Positions 44,119-52,701 of a stretch of DNA of 62,199 nt are shown here, in pieces. This DNA is from Pseudomonas reactans. Its GTDB lineage: Bacteria > Pseudomonadota > Gammaproteobacteria > Pseudomonadales > Pseudomonadaceae. The stretch is taken from assembly GCF_013385825.1 (NCBI RefSeq), contig NZ_JACAPG010000004.1, positions 1 to 62,199 of the forward strand. Reading direction: 5' to 3'. The translations under genes were made by a program, and so were the position numbers. The notes below the pieces were generated by a model, which was not told the DNA's origin, made no database searches, and saw only the letters and a program-made list of their open reading frames with translations. How positions within the stretch are numbered: the first letter of the stretch is position 1; each line of letters begins with the position of its first letter.

Positions 44119-44128
44119 GAGAGTCGTG

Positions 44129-45487
44129 TTATCGAACCCCTTCGGCCCTCAATGCGGCCGGGGTGTAGTCCGCCGCCTTGGCCGCAAAACCGAACACAAA
44201 GCTGCTCTTCTCCTCATTCTTCATGCCCAGCGCGATGTAGCGCCCGGCGATGATGTCGTAGAGGGTTTCCACGGTGTACGCCGGAGTCTGGTGGTCGTAA
44301 TAGAACTGCGCATGACCTTCGGCGACACGCCACAGTTGACCACGGCCGTCGTAGTGATCCACCAGTGCCACCTGCCAGCTGTCTTCATCGATGTACATGT
44401 GGCGCTTGGCGTAGATGTGCCGCTCACTCGGCTTGACCGTGCCCACCACTTCCCACACGCGGTGCAACTCATAGCGGGTCAGGTCCTGGTTGATATGGCC
44501 GGCCTTGATGATGTCGTCGTACTTGAGTGTCGGCTGGTCCAGCTTGTAGCTGTTGTAGGGGATGTACATCTCTTTCTTGCCCACCAGCTTCCAGTCGTAG
44601 CGGTCCGGGGCGCCGGAGAACATGTCGAAGTTGTCCGAGGTGCGCAGGCCGTCGGAGGCAGTGCCGGGCCCGTCATACGCCACTTGCGGCGCGCGGCGTA
44701 CGCGACGCTGGCCGGCGTTGTAGATCCACGCCAGGCGCGGCTCCTTCACCTGGTCGAGGGTTTCGTGCACCAGCAGCACGTTGCCCGCCAGGCGCGCCGG
44801 GGCCGTCACCGATTGCTTGAAGAAGGTCAGCACGTTGGCCGCCTTGGCCGGGTCCATGTCCGGGATCAGTTGCGGCACCGCCACTTCCTCTTCGAAGCGG
44901 ATCGGCGTGTAGCTGCCGTTGGTCTGCGGCGTGGCCTGGGTGATGATGCGGCGCAGGTTGCCGCCGTGGTAGCGGGTGATGTGGTTCCACAGCACTTCCA
45001 CGCCATTCTTCGGAATCGGAAACGCGTAGTAGCGATTACCGGTGAAACCCTCCAGTCCATTGCCGTCGTTGATCGGCTTGACGTTCAGCGCACTGCGCTT
45101 GATCGACTCGTAGATCTCCGGCGGCAGGTTGACCGTGCGGTGGGTTGGGTACACCGGGATCTTGTAGGTTTCGGGGTAGCGCTTGAACATCGCCACCTGG
45201 CCGTCGGAGAGTTTGTCCTTGTACTTGTCGACGGTGGCTGCGGTGATCACGAACAGCGGTTTTTCACTGGCGAACGGGTCGGCCAGGAAACCCTTGCTGT
45301 CCACCGCACCGGCATTTTTCGGGATGCCACCGGTCCAGGCCGGAATCGAGCCGTCGGCGTTGCCGGCTTTTTCGGCGCCGACCGGGGTCAGGGTGGTGCC
45401 GAGCTTGGCCGCCTCTTCCGGCGACACCGCTGCCATCACGTGGGTGGCCAACAGGCTGAGGGCCAACACTGCAATTGTCTTACGCAT
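44129..45487 (-). CDS. Secreted DUF1329 protein
   Basis: A 452-residue periplasmic or outer-membrane-associated protein of family DUF1329 with a Sec signal (KTIAVLALSLLATHVMA). Characteristic blocks: TGGIPKNAG, YKIPVYPTHRTVNLP, GGNLRRIITQATPQT and DMFSGAPDRYDWKLVGKKEM. DUF1329 proteins have a LolA/LolB-like beta fold and nearly always pair with DUF1302 proteins; the pair is thought to work with hydrophobic substrates at the outer membrane. The usual MmpL/RND and YCF48 partners are not present here. 26 bp after the DUF1302 gene. Confidence 0.92.
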   Translation of the reverse strand: MRKTIAVLALSLLATHVMAAVSPEEAAKLGTTLTPVGAEKAGNADGSIPAWTGGIPKNAGAVDSKGFLADPFASEKPLFVITAATVDKYKDKLSDGQVAMFKRYPETYKIPVYPTHRTVNLPPEIYESIKRSALNVKPINDGNGLEGFTGNRYYAFPIPKNGVEVLWNHITRYHGGNLRRIITQATPQTNGSYTPIRFEEEVAVPQLIPDMDPAKAANVLTFFKQSVTAPARLAGNVLLVHETLDQVKEPRLAWIYNAGQRRVRRAPQVAYDGPGTASDGLRTSDNFDMFSGAPDRYDWKLVGKKEMYIPYNSYKLDQPTLKYDDIIKAGHINQDLTRYELHRVWEVVGTVKPSERHIYAKRHMYIDEDSWQVALVDHYDGRGQLWRVAEGHAQFYYDHQTPAYTVETLYDIIAGRYIALGMKNEEKSSFVFGFAAKAADYTPAALRAEGVR

Positions 45488-45513
45488 GGATGCTTGTCCT
45501 TCTTTAAGCCAGG

Positions 45514-47310
45514 TCAGAAGTTCGCGCCGAAGCTGAGGGCGAGGAAGTCGCGGTCGGTCAGGGTGTTGTAGTCGCCGCCGAAGAAGTCGGTGTAGCTCAG
45601 GCTGGCGGTGTAGGTGCTGCGGTAGTCCGCGTCCACACCGATGCTGATGGCCTTGGCGCCTTTGTTGAACAGGCCATTGGGGCCGTAGCCGGCCACGTCA
45701 TGGGACCAGGACAGGTTGGGCTTGAGGTTCACCCCGAAAATCGCGTTGTTGTAGTCAAGGATCGCCCGCGCGCGGTAACCCCAGGAATTGGCGGTGACGA
45801 AACCATCGGTGTCACCTTGGAAACCATAGGCACCGTAGACCGAGTCGCGGCCGTAGCGCAGTTTGGATTTGTCTTCCAGCCCGGCGACGTGTACGTACGC
45901 AGCCTCGCCAACCAGCGTCAGGCGTTCGGCCCCCAGCACCTGGTCAAAGAACTGGGTCATGGTGCTTTGGATCTGGGTGATTTCCTTGCGGCGGTAGCCT
46001 TTGTTGTCGTCACCGAAGTTGCTGCGGATTGGCGAGGCCAGTTGGCCGGAGGTCGGGTTGACCAGCGCCAGGGTCAGGTCGGTGGTATTGAGTTGCACCG
46101 GGGCATTGGGGCGGTAGCTAATCTCGCCGGTCCACGCCGTGCCGGTGGGCAAGGTGGTGGAGAAGCTGGCGCCGAACAGACGGATGTCTTCCGGGTAGTC
46201 AAGGTAATACTGACCACGACCGAGCATCGTGCTGGTGACCAGCCCTGCGCCGGGGCGAGTGACCGGCTGCAGGAGGTTAGCCAGGTCACGGATGGCGTTC
46301 ATCGTCGTCGCATTGGAGTTGTTGGTGATCGTCCCCACCGTCGGGGTGCGGCTGTGATAGTTCATGAAGTACAGGCCGTACTCGGTGTCATCCCCGAGCC
46401 AGCGCAACGCCGTACCGAATTGGCCGGAATCGCGTGCATCACGGTCACGCGCGCGCTGCACAATCACGCCTTCGGGAGTCACTTCGAAGCCTTGGCCAAA
46501 CCGTGCCGCCACTGGCTGCAACGGCGCAATCGCCGGGTTACCCACCGTGTAGTTGCCATTACAGCCGTGGGCCGCCACATCCCCACCAAAGAATGTGCCG
46601 CAATTATCCAGTACGGTATTTTCCCAGTTCAGTTGGTAAAAACCTTCCACTGTCAGCTGGTTGGTCAAGCTCTGGGAGGCGAACAGCATGTTCACCGGAA
46701 TCAGCCCTTCCTTGATTTCCGCACCTGGGCGGCGGAAGGCTGAGACGTCGATGGGGTTGATGCTGTTGATGGAGTTACCGATAAAGGTGCTCTCGCCCCA
46801 ACTGACCACTTGTTTGCCCAGCCGCACGTTCCCTGGCTGATCGCCAATGGAATAGTTGTGATAGACGAAGGCATCGAGCAATTCGTAGCCGGAAGACCGC
46901 GCACCTTCATCGCGGTGGTGATTGCTGATCTGTTTGAATTCGCGATCTTCATCCTGCAACTCGAAGTCGTACCAGTACTTGCCCCGCACGAACACGCCGC
47001 TGTCACCGTACTTGAGTTCCAGGTCGTGAATACCCTTGAAGATCTTGGAAAAGGTCTCGCCCTTCTTGAAGTTCAGGCGACCGTCATCCCCGGTAGACGC
47101 CTGGCCAGTGCCGCCGTTGACGGTGCCCACCAGCTTTTTATCGGCGTCGCGCATGCCCCAGCTCGCGCCCACCGACAGCGAGGAATCGAATTGCCCTTCG
47201 ATCTCGCCAATGTTGAACGAAACAGCCTGTGCCTGGGCACAGCACCCCAACGCAACCGCAGCGGCCAGCGCCTGTGGCCTGAAGATGGCGCGCATTGTTG
47301 TTCTTGTCAT
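45514..47310 (-). CDS. Outer-membrane DUF1302 protein
   Basis: A 598-residue predicted beta-barrel of family DUF1302. The start at 47310 (MTRTTMRAIFRPQ) leads into a signal peptide ending CAQAQAVSF; a longer frame has no function for its first 68 residues. Typical blocks are GEIEGQFDSSLSVGASWGMR, LGKQVVSWGESTFIGNSINS and LNWENTVLDNCGTFFGGD; the C-terminus ends in Phe-rich LSFGANF as for barrel proteins. It is the first gene of the DUF1302-DUF1329 unit. A 480-bp intergenic stretch precedes it. Confidence 0.92.
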   Translation of the reverse strand: MTRTTMRAIFRPQALAAAVALGCCAQAQAVSFNIGEIEGQFDSSLSVGASWGMRDADKKLVGTVNGGTGQASTGDDGRLNFKKGETFSKIFKGIHDLELKYGDSGVFVRGKYWYDFELQDEDREFKQISNHHRDEGARSSGYELLDAFVYHNYSIGDQPGNVRLGKQVVSWGESTFIGNSINSINPIDVSAFRRPGAEIKEGLIPVNMLFASQSLTNQLTVEGFYQLNWENTVLDNCGTFFGGDVAAHGCNGNYTVGNPAIAPLQPVAARFGQGFEVTPEGVIVQRARDRDARDSGQFGTALRWLGDDTEYGLYFMNYHSRTPTVGTITNNSNATTMNAIRDLANLLQPVTRPGAGLVTSTMLGRGQYYLDYPEDIRLFGASFSTTLPTGTAWTGEISYRPNAPVQLNTTDLTLALVNPTSGQLASPIRSNFGDDNKGYRRKEITQIQSTMTQFFDQVLGAERLTLVGEAAYVHVAGLEDKSKLRYGRDSVYGAYGFQGDTDGFVTANSWGYRARAILDYNNAIFGVNLKPNLSWSHDVAGYGPNGLFNKGAKAISIGVDADYRSTYTASLSYTDFFGGDYNTLTDRDFLALSFGANF

Positions 47311-47496
47311 GCGTCTTCCCCGGTGAGTGACAGAAGGCCCCACCCTACTGCCGCCCATCAGGAGCGATAAGCGCACCAAGGAGGGATTCGTGTTGTCGCC
47401 CGAAAGGATGACAGGGCGCTCTGGCCTGGGCTTGGGGCACCGGCATGCATTGGGTGGATGGTGGCTTATCAGGGGAATGTATGGAGAGCGCTGAAA
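47311..47496. other. Upstream region of the DUF1302 gene
   Basis: Non-coding stretch that should hold the promoter for the DUF1302-DUF1329 genes on the minus strand. No clear operator found; small plus-strand frames here lack ribosome-binding sites. Confidence 0.4.
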
Positions 47497-47517
47497 CTGT
47501 TGCCTATTGTGCAACAG
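47497..47517. promoter_or_regulatory. Palindrome CTGTTGC-N7-GCAACAG
   Basis: A perfect 7+7 inverted repeat located about 40 bp ahead of a stationary-phase-type -10 box. It may be an operator for the putative sRNA or for the divergent DUF1302 gene. It does not match the GacA element TGTAAG-N6-CTTACA. Confidence 0.45.
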
Positions 47518-47572
47518 TCCTTGTCACGAATCGGCATTACTCATTTTGTTACAAGCGGCTATTCTTACCGGG

Positions 47573-47731
47573 CTTTCAGGGCAAACGGCCCGCTTACACA
47601 ACCGGAAGAAAAGCCAGACTCAAATGGATTGATGCCTGTTTTCAGTCTGTTACCCGTGTTCACTGACGTTGATTTGTCGCTCCTTGATCCAACGTCTTAC
47701 TTCGGCCGCTGCCTATGCAGCGGCCTTTTTT
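47573..47731 (+). ncRNA. Putative small RNA gene
   Basis: A CTATTCTTA element at 47559-47567 matches the extended -10 of RpoS-dependent promoters (CTATACTTA) in 8 of 9 positions. About 160 nt downstream stands a strong intrinsic terminator (GGCCGCTGC / GCAGCGGCC, then six T). The 5' end could fold through CGGGC / GCCCG. Frames inside have no start with a ribosome-binding site. The RpoS-dependent sRNA RgsA (P16) of Pseudomonas is one candidate identity, but I cannot confirm this by sequence. Confidence 0.5.
47704..47731 (+). terminator. Intrinsic terminator of the putative sRNA
   Basis: Perfect 9-bp GC-rich stem with a 4-nt loop (CTAT) followed by TTTTTTAT on the plus strand. No protein gene on the plus strand precedes it within 5 kb, which is the main argument for an RNA gene here. 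Confidence 0.88.
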
Positions 47732-47740
47732 ATGCCTGGA

Positions 47741-47768
47741 ATAAAACGGGGCGCCCTTAGCGCCCCGT
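47741..47768 (-). terminator. Terminator of the SDR gene
   Basis: ACGGGGCGC / GCGCCCCGT form a 9-bp stem with a 5-nt loop; on the minus strand it is followed by TTTTAT. It is 27 bp after the SDR stop. Confidence 0.88.
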
Positions 47769-47794
47769 AGGATTCAAGCTTTTTCAAGCAACGA

Positions 47795-48706
47795 TCACAG
47801 GCTGAATTTCTGCAAATTGGCCATCATCTCCTTCAACGCCTCGATGTTGTCCTTGGGGTGAGCCGCCCCTTCGAAGTCGCAAATCTGCTGCCAATGCGCC
47901 GCCACGTCTTCGGGCGAGAAGCCCGCTTCCGGATCAAAGCCCACGCCCAGGCTGCGCTCCCAGCGGGTCTTGCCGATCCAGCCACCGCCCACTTCAAACA
48001 GCCCCGAGGTTTCCTCGCAAGCGTCGCTGCCCAGGTACACCACCAACGGGCTGACCAACTCCGGCTTGAGCCGCTCGAATACCTGCGGCGGGATCAGGCC
48101 TTCGGTCATCCGCGTGCCGCCCGTGGGGGCGATGGCGTTGACCAGGATGTTGTTCTTGCGGCCTTCCAACGCCAGGGTCCGCGTCAGCCCGTACAAACCC
48201 AGCTTGGCCATGCCGTAGTTGGACTGGCCAAAGTTGCCGTAGATGCCTGAGGTGGACGCGGTGAAGATCACCCGACCGTAACCCTGCTCGCGCAGATGGG
48301 GCCAGGCGGCGCGGGTGACTTTGTAGGCGCCTTCGACATGCACCCGGTAAACCAGGTCCCAGTCGCTGTCGTCCATTTTGTGGAAGGTCTTGTCGCGCAG
48401 GATGCCGGCGTTGTTGACCACCACGTCGATACGGCCAAACGCATCGAGGGCGTTCTGCACAATCTTGTCACCGTCGGTGACAGAGTCATGGTTGGCTTCA
48501 GCAATACCGCCAGCTTCGCGGATCTGCGCCACCACACGGTCGGCAGCCGAGGCATTGGCACCTTCCCCCTGGGTAGAACCGCCCAGGTCGTTGACCAGCA
48601 CCTTGGCGCCATGTTTCGCGAACAGCAGCGCATGCGCCCGGCCCAACCCGCCGCCGGCACCGGTGACGATCACGACCTTATCCTGGAACTGCACTGACTG
48701 ACTCAT
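47795..48706 (-). CDS. Short-chain dehydrogenase, hydroxyacyl-CoA dehydrogenase type
   Basis: A 303-residue NAD(P)-dependent oxidoreductase. Cofactor motif TGAGGGLGR, NNAGI at the expected place, catalytic Ser in FTASTSGIYG and YGMAK. The insert NDLGGSTQGEGANASAADRV and the C-terminal extension (WIGKTRWERSLG) are features of the dehydrogenase domain of peroxisomal multifunctional enzyme type 2, which acts on 3-hydroxyacyl-CoA. ATG at 48706 has GGAG ahead. It follows the aldolase and hydrolase genes on the same strand with a 117-bp gap. Confidence 0.9.
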   Translation of the reverse strand: MSQSVQFQDKVVIVTGAGGGLGRAHALLFAKHGAKVLVNDLGGSTQGEGANASAADRVVAQIREAGGIAEANHDSVTDGDKIVQNALDAFGRIDVVVNNAGILRDKTFHKMDDSDWDLVYRVHVEGAYKVTRAAWPHLREQGYGRVIFTASTSGIYGNFGQSNYGMAKLGLYGLTRTLALEGRKNNILVNAIAPTGGTRMTEGLIPPQVFERLKPELVSPLVVYLGSDACEETSGLFEVGGGWIGKTRWERSLGVGFDPEAGFSPEDVAAHWQQICDFEGAAHPKDNIEALKEMMANLQKFSL

Positions 48707-48823
48707 ACCGAACTCCAAAGGCGACAATGGGAATGGGTCGAGTGTCAGGCACGGGAGCTTTGGTCACAATAAAGCCGGCCAGGGCTGAATGGTGCTCGAT
48801 AAGGCTGGGGGATAATCGTCAGC

Positions 48824-49726
48824 TCAGGAATAGGCCAATCGCGATGTCGGTTGCCCAATCCGATCACGAAACGCCAGGTAGTGCTTGAGCACCTGCACCG
48901 GCGCCTCGATCTGTGGGTAGTGGCCGATGTTGGCCAGCAGCACCGTGTCGGCGTGGGGCACCAACTCGCGGTAACGCTCCACCATATGAGCGCCCGAAAT
49001 CGGGTCGATTTCGCCATCGATCACCCGTAGCGGCACATCGCCCTGTTGCATCGCTGCCACCCAACGCTCACGCATACGGCGGCGTTGAGGGATGTAAGCA
49101 ATGAGTTTGTGCAGGATGCGCGTGCCGTCATGGCAGTCGATCAGGCTCCAGAAATCATCCAGAGCGCTTTCGCTGGGGCGGGTGTTGGGGCCGAAGATCT
49201 GGCTGAAACTGTTCGCCAAGGCATTGCGCCCAAAGGCACGACCGATCATCCAGCCCAGTGGGCTCAGCAAGAGCTTCTGTACCAGCGCCGGGCGATGGGT
49301 TTCGGGAAACAGCCCACCGTTGAGAAACACACAGCTGGCCATCTGAAAGCGCCCTTCGTAGTGCCGGGCCAGCAGTTCCTGGGCGACGCTGTCACCGTAG
49401 TCGTGGGCCAGCACATGCACCGGCTGCTCCACGCGCAAATGTTCCAGCAGGGCTTGTTGCAAATCCGCCTGCTCCAGCAGGCAGTAACCGTGGTCGAGTG
49501 GCTTGGCCGAGTCGCCGAAACCGAGCATGTCGCAGGCGATCACCAAGTTGCGCTGGGCCAAGGGCTGCCACACGTAGTGCCAGTCCCAGCTGGCGGTGGG
49601 AAAGCCATGGATCAGCAGCAACGGCTCGCCCTGCCCCGCCACCCAATACCGGATGGTGCGGCCATGGAAGTCGAACGTCTGGCTGCGTTTGCGCCAGGCT
49701 CTCAGCGGGATCTCGGCGAGTGGCAT
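48824..49726 (-). CDS. Alpha/beta hydrolase (epoxide hydrolase/dehalogenase type)
   Basis: A 300-residue enzyme. HGFPTASWDWHYVW is the oxyanion segment; VLAHDYGDSVAQELL has the nucleophile as Asp (HDYGD), as in epoxide hydrolases and haloalkane dehalogenases rather than Ser esterases; the acid is probably in IDGEIDPISG and the His in IGHYPQIEAP. No signal peptide. Its ATG overlaps the aldolase stop (TGATG), so translation is coupled. The natural substrate is not known. Confidence 0.9.
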   Translation of the reverse strand: MPLAEIPLRAWRKRSQTFDFHGRTIRYWVAGQGEPLLLIHGFPTASWDWHYVWQPLAQRNLVIACDMLGFGDSAKPLDHGYCLLEQADLQQALLEHLRVEQPVHVLAHDYGDSVAQELLARHYEGRFQMASCVFLNGGLFPETHRPALVQKLLLSPLGWMIGRAFGRNALANSFSQIFGPNTRPSESALDDFWSLIDCHDGTRILHKLIAYIPQRRRMRERWVAAMQQGDVPLRVIDGEIDPISGAHMVERYRELVPHADTVLLANIGHYPQIEAPVQVLKHYLAFRDRIGQPTSRLAYS

Positions 49727-50508
49727 CAGCTTCTATACCCAGGGTCTTGAGTGTCCAGCTTGCGCAGCAACGCCGGCCAGGCCAGCGCGCCCCCCATACC
49801 TTGTGCGCTCTTTGTGACAGCCGCCACCATTGCCTTGACGCCAGCGAGAATCTGCGGGCCGATGCTGATCAATTCAGCACCACCGTTTTGCGCCAGCACC
49901 TGGATATCGCAGGCGCGCTGGAACGTGAACATCATCAAAAAGGTATCGGCAATGGTGCTGCCGCAGGTCAGCAGGCCATGGTTGTGCAGCATCAGGAAGT
50001 TGTTGTCGCCCAGATCGGCCTGCAGGCGGGCCTTCTCTTCGTGATTCAGCGCCACACCTTCGTAGGCGTGATAGGCCAGGCTCGACAGCACGAATATCGA
50101 TTGCTGGCTGATCGGCAACACGCCTTGCTTCTGCGCCGCCACCGCCACACCGGCAGCGGTGTGGGTGTGCAGCACGCAGGTCACGTCGTGGCGCACTTCG
50201 TGGATGGCGCTGTGAATGGTGTAGCCCGCCGGGTTGATCTCGTAGGGGCTGTCCATCAGCTTGTTGCCGGCCTGGTCGACCTTGACCAGGCTCGACGCGG
50301 TGATCTCGTGGAACATCAGCCCATAGGGGTTGATCAGGAAGTCATCAGTGCCCGGCACCTTGGCCGAGATATGGGTGAAGATCAGGTCATCCCAACCATG
50401 CATCGCCACCAGGCGGTAGCAGGCAGCCAGGTCGACACGGGTCTGCCATTCGGCAGCGCTGACCTGATCTTTGACATTCTGTGACGATAGAACGGGGGCT
50501 AGGCTCAC
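49726..50508 (-). CDS. Class II aldolase/adducin-family protein
   Basis: A 260-residue protein of the class II aldolase fold (fuculose-phosphate aldolase group). The zinc-binding His pair is in VLHTHTAAG and a third His in MLHNHGLL; FTHISAKVPG is the substrate-loop block. It may act as aldolase or as decarboxylase; members without sugar context are common and poorly known. It heads the unit aldolase-hydrolase, perhaps with the SDR. Confidence 0.88.
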   Translation of the reverse strand: MSLAPVLSSQNVKDQVSAAEWQTRVDLAACYRLVAMHGWDDLIFTHISAKVPGTDDFLINPYGLMFHEITASSLVKVDQAGNKLMDSPYEINPAGYTIHSAIHEVRHDVTCVLHTHTAAGVAVAAQKQGVLPISQQSIFVLSSLAYHAYEGVALNHEEKARLQADLGDNNFLMLHNHGLLTCGSTIADTFLMMFTFQRACDIQVLAQNGGAELISIGPQILAGVKAMVAAVTKSAQGMGGALAWPALLRKLDTQDPGYRS

Positions 50509-50658
50509 GGCAACGACCTCCTTGGCGCATTTTCTTGTTGTTTTTTTGAGTGATGGGCCAGTCTAGTCAGACGTCGTGGCCGCCGTAGTTGCCTTGGCAG
50601 CCAGCTTGATGACCGTACGAGTCAGCGTTGAGAATAGTTTAAATCTGTACATGCGACG

Positions 50659-51345
50659 TCAGAGAAGTGCCGCCAATAAAGGCGCGGCGAACAGGTTGAG
50701 CAGGCCCGTCAACACCATCACCAAGCCCGCGACCGAACCCTCTTCACCGCCCACTTCGTGTGCTCGGCTCACGCCCGCGCCGTGAGCGCCCACGCCGAAC
50801 AGCGCGCCGCGCGCCAAGGGTGTGCGCAATGGCAACCACTTGAGCAGCACGCCGCCAAGCATGGCGCCGAACACGCCGGTGAACATCACGAACACGGCCG
50901 TCAGTTCCGGCACGCCACCGAGGTCGGACGACACGGGCATGGCGAACGGTGTGGTGATGGAGCGCGGCACCAGGGACATCGTCACCGAGGTGTCCAACGC
51001 CAGCGCTTTGGCCAAGCCGAATGAGGTGGCGATGGAGGCCACGCTGCCGGCGATCATGCCCAGCAACAAGGCCGACCAGTAACGCGCCAGCAACGTGCGC
51101 TGCTGCCAGATCGGCACCGCGAAGGCCACGGTCACCGGGCCCAGCACCAGCATCAACCAATGGGTGTCAGCGGAGTATTCCGCGTAGGCGGTGTTCATCG
51201 GCACCGCCACGGCCAGCAAGAGTACCGGCACCAGGATCAGCGGCGACAACAGGTAACGTCCGGTGCGACGGTAGATCCACCGGCTGAAGACATACGCGCC
51301 CAAGGTCAAGGCGAGCCAGAACACCGGCATCAGCTCAAGCTTCAT
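50659..51345 (-). CDS. lrgB: LrgB-family membrane protein
   Basis: A 228-residue inner-membrane protein of the LrgB/CidB family with about seven helices. Family block: DTSVTMSLVPRSITTPFAMP and GVGAHGAGVSRAHEVG. With LrgA it forms a holin-like pair implicated in murein hydrolase control or export of small carboxylates such as pyruvate. Overlaps lrgA by 11 bp. Confidence 0.93.
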   Translation of the reverse strand: MKLELMPVFWLALTLGAYVFSRWIYRRTGRYLLSPLILVPVLLLAVAVPMNTAYAEYSADTHWLMLVLGPVTVAFAVPIWQQRTLLARYWSALLLGMIAGSVASIATSFGLAKALALDTSVTMSLVPRSITTPFAMPVSSDLGGVPELTAVFVMFTGVFGAMLGGVLLKWLPLRTPLARGALFGVGAHGAGVSRAHEVGGEEGSVAGLVMVLTGLLNLFAAPLLAALL

Positions 51346-51706
51346 GGCGCAGCCTCCAGCGGCACACCAGTTCGACGGTGAACGCGGTCACCAACATCAC
51401 CGCAAGCGTGCTGAAGCCAATCACCAGCAGGATGCGCCAGCCGTCATTGCGCAACAGGCCGCCGTAGTCCAGCAGGCTCATCAGCGCAGGAATGAAGAAC
51501 AGCAACATTTCAGCCATCAACACACCGGCGCCCAATTGCAGGGCCGCCGGCTTGACCAGGCCACTGGCAAAACTTGCCAGCAGCAGGCCCAGCCCCACCA
51601 CGCCGCCAGGGATCGGCCACGCCAGCCACACGGCCAATTGGCAACCGAGCAGGTAAATGGCCAACAGCACGACCAATTCAATCAACAGACGGGTGAAACG
51701 CTTCAT
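51335..51706 (-). CDS. lrgA: LrgA/CidA-family holin-like protein
   Basis: A 123-residue protein with four membrane helices; the family block is WPIPGGVVGLGLLLASF and EMLLFFIPALMSLLDY. ATG at 51706 is preceded by AGGAA. It is divergent from a LysR-type regulator, the usual arrangement of CidR/LrgAB-type loci, so that protein is probably its activator. Confidence 0.93.
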   Translation of the reverse strand: MKRFTRLLIELVVLLAIYLLGCQLAVWLAWPIPGGVVGLGLLLASFASGLVKPAALQLGAGVLMAEMLLFFIPALMSLLDYGGLLRNDGWRILLVIGFSTLAVMLVTAFTVELVCRWRLRHEA

Positions 51707-51782
51707 GGGCTTTGGTTCCTCGCAGGCCTTCATTTTAGAGAGGCACACCCCATCCCCACAGCGAATTGTTAGACTGCCAGCT

Positions 51783-51797
51783 ATTCCAAATGGGAAT
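51783..51797. promoter_or_regulatory. Dyad ATTCC-N5-GGAAT next to the LysR start
   Basis: The 15-bp dyad lies in the 98-bp lrgA-LysR gap, 8 bp before the LysR ATG, covering the area where its ribosome-binding site should be. It has T-N11-A spacing and is a candidate LysR site. Confidence 0.4.
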
Positions 51798-51804
51798 CCT
51801 GATC

Positions 51805-52701
51805 ATGGAATTCAAACAGCTGCGCAGTTTTGTCGAAGTGATCCACCGCGGTGGCTTCACTCAAGCGGGAAAAACGCTGCACATCAGTCAATCCGCCGTC
51901 AGCAAACAAGTGGCGCAACTGGAGCAGAGCCTGGGCACACCGCTGTTGGAGCGCACCGGCTCACACATCCGCCTGACCGCCGCCGGCGAGGTGGTGCTGC
52001 AGCGGGCTGAAGCCATGCTGCGCTTGCAGACGGAATTGCTGAGTGAGCTGGATGACATGCAGCAACTGGCCCGCGGAGAGTTGCGCCTGGGCCTGCCGCT
52101 ATTGGCGGGGGACACGTTGTTTGCGGGACTGTTTGCCGAGTACCGCAGGCGCTACCCGAAGGTCACCATCCAGTTGCTGGAAGGCGGTAGCCGCACGATC
52201 GAACAGGCGATTCTCAATGGTGAACTGGATGTGGGTGGCTGCCTGAATTCCAGTGATCCAGCCTTCGCCCGGCAAGCCTTCTGCGATGAGCCGCTCGACG
52301 CCTTGCTGCCGATGGATCACCCGCTGGCACAGAACGCCCAGGTGCGCCTGGAGGAACTGGCGGACACGCCGTTCCTGATGTACCAGCGCAGCTTTGTGCT
52401 CAATGATCGGCTGATCCAGGCCTGCCAGCAGGTGGGCTTCACCCCGAGGGAAATCGGCCGTAGCGGCCAGGCAGACTTCCTTGCCGCCCTCGTCGCGGCC
52501 GGCCAGGGCGTGGTGCTGTTGCCCAGCGTGGTTGCCCGTGGGCTGGTGCGACCGGGCGTGGTGCGCCTGACGCTCAAGGCACCCGACGACCTGCGCTGGG
52601 ACATTGCGTTTACCTGGCGTGCGGGCGCCTATCTGTCGAAGGCAGCACAGGCCTGGCTGGCGTTGCTGCGAGAATTTCCGGTCAGCCGCGCAGTGCAGTG
52701 A
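51805..52701 (+). CDS. LysR-family regulator of lrgAB (CidR-like)
   Basis: A 298-residue LysR-type protein: HTH GGFTQAGKTLHISQSAVSKQ at residues about 18-37, effector domain from LRLGLPLLAGDTLFAGLF. The start at 51805 gives the standard MEFKQLRSFVEV family opening. Divergent position to lrgA suggests that it controls that pair. Its 3' end overlaps the convergent flavodoxin gene by 20 bp. Confidence 0.93.
   Translation: MEFKQLRSFVEVIHRGGFTQAGKTLHISQSAVSKQVAQLEQSLGTPLLERTGSHIRLTAAGEVVLQRAEAMLRLQTELLSELDDMQQLARGELRLGLPLLAGDTLFAGLFAEYRRRYPKVTIQLLEGGSRTIEQAILNGELDVGGCLNSSDPAFARQAFCDEPLDALLPMDHPLAQNAQVRLEELADTPFLMYQRSFVLNDRLIQACQQVGFTPREIGRSGQADFLAALVAAGQGVVLLPSVVARGLVRPGVVRLTLKAPDDLRWDIAFTWRAGAYLSKAAQAWLALLREFPVSRAVQ

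Noticed and set aside
44126..45571. 481-codon plus-strand frame opposite the DUF1329 gene
   Set aside because: DUF1329 has a signal peptide and conserved blocks in the minus frame; the plus frame is Val/Asp/His-rich antisense without features.
47445..47760. Plus-strand frames of 73 and 100 codons over the putative sRNA
   Set aside because: Neither has a ribosome-binding site, they overlap each other in different frames, and one runs through the terminator hairpin.
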